The notes below the pieces were generated by a model. It had not been told where the DNA came from. It worked only from the letters and a program-made list of their open reading frames with translations, and made no database searches. A stretch of DNA of 64,000 nt from JACCVL01 sp963704295 (GTDB lineage: Bacteria; Actinomycetota; Actinomycetes; Propionibacteriales; Nocardioidaceae), in assembly GCA_963704295.1 (NCBI GenBank), contig OY969884.1:124001-188000 (forward strand), written 5' to 3'. Positions within the stretch are counted from its first letter, which is position 1. Every line of letters begins with the position of its first letter. Positions 60,239-64,000 of this stretch are shown piece after piece. Made by a program: the position numbers and the translations under genes.

Positions 60239-61060
60239 TCAGGGTGTGAGCACCCCGGTCCACAGCAACAGCAGCACCGAGCCGCCGAGCAGCACCCGGT
60301 AGACGACGAACGGGGTGTAGGACCGGGTGGCGACGTAGCGCAGCAGCCAGGCGATGCTGGCGTAGCCGATGAGGAAGGCCACCACCGTGGCCACCAGGGT
60401 CTGCGCCGGTGTGTACGGGTTGTCCTCCCCCACCGCCGCCTGCAGCTCGAACACCCCGGCACCGACGACCGCCGGGATGGCGAGCAGGAAGGCGAAACGG
60501 GTCGCCGCCTCCCGCTCGAAGCCGAGGTAGAGGCCCATGCTGATGGTCGCGCCCGAGCGGGACACGCCGGGCACCAGCGCGGCGGCCTGGGCCAGGCCGA
60601 GCAGGACGGCCGCGCGCAGGTCGAGCGACTCGATCGGCCGGGTCCGCCGGCCGACGTACTCGGCGAGGCCGAGCACGAGACCGAGCCCCACCAGCGTCGA
60701 CGCCACGATCCACAGGCTGCGCAGGTCCTGCTCGATCACGTCCTTGAAGGTGATGCCGAGCAGCACGATCGGGACCGAGCCGACGATGACGTACCAACCC
60801 ATCAGGGTGTCGCGGTGGCCGCGCCAGGCCGGGTCCCACACCGACCGCACCCACGCGCCCGCGATCCGCCAGATGTCGGCGCGGAAGTACCAGAGCACGG
60901 CGGCCTCGGTGCCGATCTGCACCACCGCGGTGAACGCCGCGCCCGGGTCGCCCCAACCGAACAGCTCCGGGATGATCCGCAGGTGCGCGGACGAGGAGAT
61001 CGGCAGGAACTCGGTCAGACCCTGCAGGACGCCGAGCAGGGTGGCCTGCAGCCACTCCAT
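60239..61060 (-). CDS. uppP: Undecaprenyl-diphosphatase
   Basis: A 273-residue polytopic phosphatase of the UppP/BacA family that recycles undecaprenyl pyrophosphate for peptidoglycan synthesis; overexpression gives bacitracin tolerance. Both catalytic motifs are clear: GLTEFLPISSSAHLRI near the N-terminus and PGVSRSGATISMGLYLG in the second half. About eight membrane segments. It starts 4 nt after the stop of the LLM oxidoreductase gene on the same strand, so the two form an operon. Confidence 0.95.
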   Translation of the reverse strand: MEWLQATLLGVLQGLTEFLPISSSAHLRIIPELFGWGDPGAAFTAVVQIGTEAAVLWYFRADIWRIAGAWVRSVWDPAWRGHRDTLMGWYVIVGSVPIVLLGITFKDVIEQDLRSLWIVASTLVGLGLVLGLAEYVGRRTRPIESLDLRAAVLLGLAQAAALVPGVSRSGATISMGLYLGFEREAATRFAFLLAIPAVVGAGVFELQAAVGEDNPYTPAQTLVATVVAFLIGYASIAWLLRYVATRSYTPFVVYRVLLGGSVLLLLWTGVLTP

Positions 61061-61064
61061 GCCG

Positions 61065-62114
61065 TCAGTCCCCCAGCCCGCTCGCGTCCAGCGCCTCGGC
61101 GACCGTGCGCAGGGTCGCGACCCGCTCGTCGTGGGTCGCGCCGCCGGGCGTCACCGCCAGCGTGGTGACGCCGGCGGCCGCGTAGGCCGGCAGCCGGTCG
61201 GTGATGCGCTCCCGGGTCCCGATCAGGCTGGTGCGGTCGACCAGGTCGAACGGGACCGCCGCCATCGCCTCCCGGTGCTGCTTGTCGAGGTAGAGGTCCT
61301 GGATCCGCTCGGCCGCCTGCTCGAACCCCATCCGCCGGGCCAGAGCGTTGTAGAAGTTCTGTTTCCGGCTGCCCATCCCGCCGACGTACAGCGCGGTGTA
61401 GCCCCGCAACGGCTCGGCGCACGCCTCGAGGTCGGGGCCGACGACGACCGGGACCGTCGCGGTGACGTCCAGCGCGCCGGGCTGCCGGCCCGACCGCTCG
61501 AGGCCGGCCGCGAGCGGGCCGAGCGAGACCTCGGCGTGCTCGGGCGCGAAGAAGATGGCCAGCCAGCCGTCGGCGATCTCGCCGGTGAGCTCCAGGTTCT
61601 TGGGGCCGACGGCGGCGAGGTAGACGGGCAGCCGCTCCGTCACCGGACGGATGGTCAGCTTGAGCGCCTTGCCGGGCCCGTCCGGGAGCGGCAGCGTCAG
61701 GTGCTCACCGGAGTAGGCGACCGACTCGCGGGCCAGCGCCATGCGCACCACCTCGACGTACTCGCGGGTCCGGCCCAGCGGCTTGTCGAACCGCACCCCG
61801 TGCCAGCCCTCCGACACCTGTGGGCCGGACACCCCGAGCCCGAGCCGGAACCGGCCGTGCGACAGCAGGTCGAGCGTCGCGGCCGTCATCGCGGTCATCG
61901 CCGGGGTCCGGGCCGGGATCTGCATGATCGCGCTGCCGACGTCGATCCGCTCGGTCCGCGCGGCGACGAAGGCCAACAGCGTCGGGGCATCCGACCCGTA
62001 GGCCTCCGCGGCCCACGCCACGGCATAGCCGAGTCGCTCGGCCTCCACGGCGAGCCGGACGTGGTCGTCGGCCGTGGACCCGGCGACGTAGCCCAGGTTC
62101 ACTCCGAGTCGCAT
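61065..62114 (-). CDS. LLM class F420-dependent oxidoreductase
   Basis: A 349-residue luciferase-like monooxygenase-fold enzyme that probably uses cofactor F420. Typical stretches: LGVNLGYVAGSTADDHVRLA and AEAYGSDAPTLLAFVAARTE, GSAIMQIPARTPAMTAMTAA, RFRLGLGVSGPQVSEGWHG and PVYLAAVGPKNLELTGEIAD. Substrate unknown; sequence alone does not settle whether FMN or F420 is used, but the family (TIGR03559-like group) in actinobacteria is usually F420. ATG 62114 has GAGAGG about 10 nt upstream. Divergent from the aldo/keto reductase; upstream partner of uppP. Confidence 0.9.
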   Translation of the reverse strand: MRLGVNLGYVAGSTADDHVRLAVEAERLGYAVAWAAEAYGSDAPTLLAFVAARTERIDVGSAIMQIPARTPAMTAMTAATLDLLSHGRFRLGLGVSGPQVSEGWHGVRFDKPLGRTREYVEVVRMALARESVAYSGEHLTLPLPDGPGKALKLTIRPVTERLPVYLAAVGPKNLELTGEIADGWLAIFFAPEHAEVSLGPLAAGLERSGRQPGALDVTATVPVVVGPDLEACAEPLRGYTALYVGGMGSRKQNFYNALARRMGFEQAAERIQDLYLDKQHREAMAAVPFDLVDRTSLIGTRERITDRLPAYAAAGVTTLAVTPGGATHDERVATLRTVAEALDASGLGD

Positions 62115-62185
62115 CGGGGTCGCGGCCTCTCGTCGGCGATGGTGGCCGCGGCGAGCCTAGCCCCGAGTCGGGGGCCTGCCTCCAC

Positions 62186-62191
62186 TAGCCT
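62186..62191 (+). promoter_or_regulatory. -10 box TAGCCT, leaderless start of the aldo/keto reductase
   Basis: TAGCCT ends 7 nt before ATG 62199; no Shine-Dalgarno sequence. Confidence 0.55.
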
Positions 62192-62198
62192 CGCCGCC

Positions 62199-63164
62199 AT
62201 GCGGCAGCGGCAGGTGGGACACACGGGGCTGCGGGTGTCCCGGCTCGGGCTGGGCTCCTGGCTGTGGGGCAAGGACACCGACGTGCACGAGGCGCGGGAC
62301 CAGCTGGTCGCCTTCCTCGACGCCGGCGGCACGCTGGTGGACACCGCGGCCGGCTACGGCGACGGCCTCAGCGAGGAGATCATCGGCGAGCTGCTCGGCT
62401 CGGTGGTGCCGCGCGACGACGTCGTGCTGGCGACCAAGGCCGGCGCCGGCCCCCGCGGCGGCCGGCATGTCCGCGACACCTCGCGGGGTGCCCTGCTGCG
62501 CCAGCTGGACCGGTCGCTGCGGCTGCTCGGAGTCGACGCCGTCGACCTCTGGCAGGTGCACGTGTGGAGCGACGACACCCCGCTGGACGAGACGCTGTCC
62601 GCGCTGGACCACGCGGTGTCGTCCGGCCGAGCCCGCTACGTCGGCGTGTCCAACTACACCGGCTGGCAGACCGCGTACGCCGCCACGCTGCAGCAGGCGA
62701 GGCCGGGCAGCACCCCGCTGGCCTGCACCCAGGTGGAGTACTCGCTGCTCAACCGCGACATCGAGGAGGAGGTCGTCCCGGCGTCGCGAGCGATGGGCAT
62801 GGGCGTGCTGGCCTGGTCCCCGCTCGGTCGCGGTGTGCTGAGCGGCAAGTACCGCGGCGGAATCCCCGCCGACTCCCGCGCCGCCTCGCCGACCCTGGAG
62901 GCCAACGTCGCGGTCTACCTCGACCAACGCAGCCGCGGGGTGGTCGAGGCGGTCTGCCGCGCCGCCGAGGGGCTGGAGCTGTCGCCGGTCGAGGTCGCGC
63001 TCGCCTGGGTGCGGGACCGCCCCGGCGTCACCTCGGCGATCGTGGGCGCCCGGACCGGCGCCCAGCTGCGCGGGACGCTCACCGCCGAGGACGTCGAGCT
63101 GCCGGCCGAGATCACCGCCGCCCTGGACGACGTGTCCGGCGCCGACCTCGCCGACCCCGCCTAA
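62199..63164 (+). CDS. Aldo/keto reductase
   Basis: A 321-residue NADPH-dependent TIM-barrel oxidoreductase. The catalytic tetrad is present: Asp in LVDTAAGYGDG with the Tyr three residues on, Lys in VVLATKAGAG and His in LWQVHVWSDD. The cofactor region is WSPLGRGVLSGKY and SAIVGARTGAQLRG. The N-terminus VGHTGLRVSRLGLGSW is typical of the AKR12/13-like group. The substrate is unknown. ATG 62199 is fixed by the TAGCCT box. Divergent from the F420-type oxidoreductase; a C-rich tract follows its stop. Confidence 0.93.
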   Translation: MRQRQVGHTGLRVSRLGLGSWLWGKDTDVHEARDQLVAFLDAGGTLVDTAAGYGDGLSEEIIGELLGSVVPRDDVVLATKAGAGPRGGRHVRDTSRGALLRQLDRSLRLLGVDAVDLWQVHVWSDDTPLDETLSALDHAVSSGRARYVGVSNYTGWQTAYAATLQQARPGSTPLACTQVEYSLLNRDIEEEVVPASRAMGMGVLAWSPLGRGVLSGKYRGGIPADSRAASPTLEANVAVYLDQRSRGVVEAVCRAAEGLELSPVEVALAWVRDRPGVTSAIVGARTGAQLRGTLTAEDVELPAEITAALDDVSGADLADPA

Positions 63165-63193
63165 CCCCCGCCCAACCCCCACCCCCGCCCCCC
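63164..63193 (-). other. G-rich tract able to form a G-quadruplex
   Basis: Directly after the aldo/keto reductase stop the plus strand has five C runs of 5, 3, 5, 5 and 6, so the minus strand carries five closely spaced G runs. This fits the G3+N1-7 quadruplex pattern. It lies between convergent genes and might act in transcription termination; that is a guess. Confidence 0.4.
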
Positions 63194-63231
63194 GGCGATC
63201 CGTCACTTCAGCACCGGCGATCCGTCACTTC
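63192..63231. repeat. Two direct repeats of 18 nt (period 22)
   Basis: CCGGCGATCCGTCACTTC occurs at 63192-63209 and again at 63214-63231, perfectly conserved. A partial third (CCGTCCGTCACCTT) lies near 63240. The site is between the ends of two convergent genes. It could be a terminator-like or dispersed intergenic element; no protein-binding motif was recognised. Confidence 0.7.
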
Positions 63232-63279
63232 GGGACAGACCGTCCGTCACCTTCCAACCGTCCGGGCAGACCGGATCGG

Positions 63280-63999
63280 TCAGTCGGGCTCCCAGCGGAA
63301 CAGCCGCACGGCGACGAGCGTCAGCACGGCGGCGAAGCCCACGAGGATCAGCATCGGTCCGACCGCGGCCACGGGCCCCTGCCCGCGCACCATGACGTCG
63401 AGCATGCCGTCGTTGAGGTGCCGCAGCGGCAGCACCACCGACACGGTGCGCAACCAGCCCGGCGCGGCGTCGAGCGGAATGAACGACCCGGACAGGAAGG
63501 CCATCGGCAGGATCACGAAGTTGGCCAGCCCGGTCGCGCCCTCCTCGGTGCGCGACACCGATCCGGCGAGCAGCCCGATCGCCATGAACGCCAGCGTGCC
63601 GCAGACCAGCAGCGGCAGGGCCATCGGCCACGCCCCGGTCAGCCGCAGCCCGAACACCGCCCAGGCCAGGCCCACGAACAGCACCGCCTGGAGCAGCGCG
63701 ATCCCGACCGACACGACGACCCGCGACACCACCACCTCGGGCGTCGACACGGGCGCCAGCCGGAGCCGTCGGAGCAGGCCGCTGCGCCGCCACCCCACCA
63801 GGTTGGCGGATGCGCCGAACGCCGCGCTGGTGGCTATCGCCCAGCCGAGCAGCCCGGGCGTGACGTACTGGATGGTCTCCAGCGACTCATCCTCGACCTG
63901 CGCGGCGGACAGGGTGTAGCGAGGAGGGCTCCCGGCCGCCTCGAGGTTCGCCTGCTGCACGACGCCGCGGATGGTGCCCTGCACAGTGCCCGCGGTGAC
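63280..63999 (-). CDS. ABC-2 type transporter permease (5' end beyond window)
   Basis: At least 239 residues of a multidrug-type ABC-2 membrane subunit, open at the right edge. About five membrane segments: TPGLLGWAIATSAAFGAS, VVSVGIALLQAVLFVGLAW, ALPLLVCGTLAFMAIGLL, LANFVILPMAFLSGSFIPLD and a last one at VGPMLILVGFAAVLTLVAV. The ABC-2 signature is seen in GWRRSGLLRRLRLAPVST, FLSGSFIPLDAAPGWLR and VLPLRHLNDGMLDVMV. The ATPase partner should lie outside the window. Export of a drug or lipid is family inference only. Confidence 0.88.
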   Translation of the reverse strand, partial: VTAGTVQGTIRGVVQQANLEAAGSPPRYTLSAAQVEDESLETIQYVTPGLLGWAIATSAAFGASANLVGWRRSGLLRRLRLAPVSTPEVVVSRVVVSVGIALLQAVLFVGLAWAVFGLRLTGAWPMALPLLVCGTLAFMAIGLLAGSVSRTEEGATGLANFVILPMAFLSGSFIPLDAAPGWLRTVSVVLPLRHLNDGMLDVMVRGQGPVAAVGPMLILVGFAAVLTLVAVRLFRWEPD

Positions 64000-64000
64000 G

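Overview
This is a very GC-rich, densely packed actinobacterial chromosome segment. Lineage markers include RbpA, a complete Pup-proteasome locus, mycothiol ligase MshC, PafB/PafC, TatA/TatC with HelY, an F420-type LLM oxidoreductase and DUF3090/SCO1664-type genes. The gene order (Mpa/ARC - dop - pup - prcB - prcA - pafA - FKBP - pafB/pafC - tatA/tatC - dagK - helY) is the conserved actinobacterial order. The genus cannot be fixed from the sequence; something related to Geodermatophilales/Frankiales is a guess. No rRNA, tRNA, CRISPR array, insertion sequence or prophage was seen.

Layout. 1-6100: tail of a C45-like enzyme, a zinc-ribbon protein, a GDPD, a UMF1-type transporter, rbpA behind a SigR-like promoter, then an lnt-ppm1-fxsA operon on the minus strand. 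6100-6626: the only long stretch without a convincing gene. 6627-14838: a lysine degradation module of the clostridial fermentation type (kamA divergent from kdd, an LD-carboxypeptidase, an amidohydrolase, kamD, kamE and a frameshifted kal). 14987-17749: tandemly duplicated secreted beta-propeller-like proteins sharing a perfectly identical 137-nt block. 17754-20931: GNAT, Lrp/AsnC, a frameshifted M24 peptidase and a 5'-3' exonuclease. 20939-28383: helY, dagK, tatC (with an Asp-rich repeat tail), tatA, pafC, pafB. 28415-41648: two FKBP lipoproteins and the Pup-proteasome genes, interrupted by an oppositely oriented secreted protein plus two-component system (32127-34596) and by a kinase and a two-domain acetyltransferase (38028-39849). 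41724-45100: trmI, an M50 site-2 protease with CBS domains, a RecB-family nuclease and a small membrane protein. 45128-51189: a peptide ABC importer operon. 51313-63164: metH, PAC2, mshC, SCO1664-like, DUF3090, histidine phosphatase, corA, uppP, an LLM oxidoreductase and an aldo/keto reductase. An ABC-2 permease runs off the right edge.

How it fits together. Kam/Kdd/Kal could carry lysine towards a CoA thioester, but Kce is not in the window and kal is broken as read. KamDE and MetH both need cobalamin. Dop, PafA, PrcAB and the ARC/Mpa ATPase form the pupylation-degradation machine. PafB/PafC, encoded in the same locus, probably control the RecB-like nuclease, whose promoter matches the PafBC (RecA-NDp) motif exactly. 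Many operons start with a TANNNT -10 box placed 6-7 nt before the start codon and no Shine-Dalgarno sequence, which indicates leaderless transcripts and fixes many start codons.
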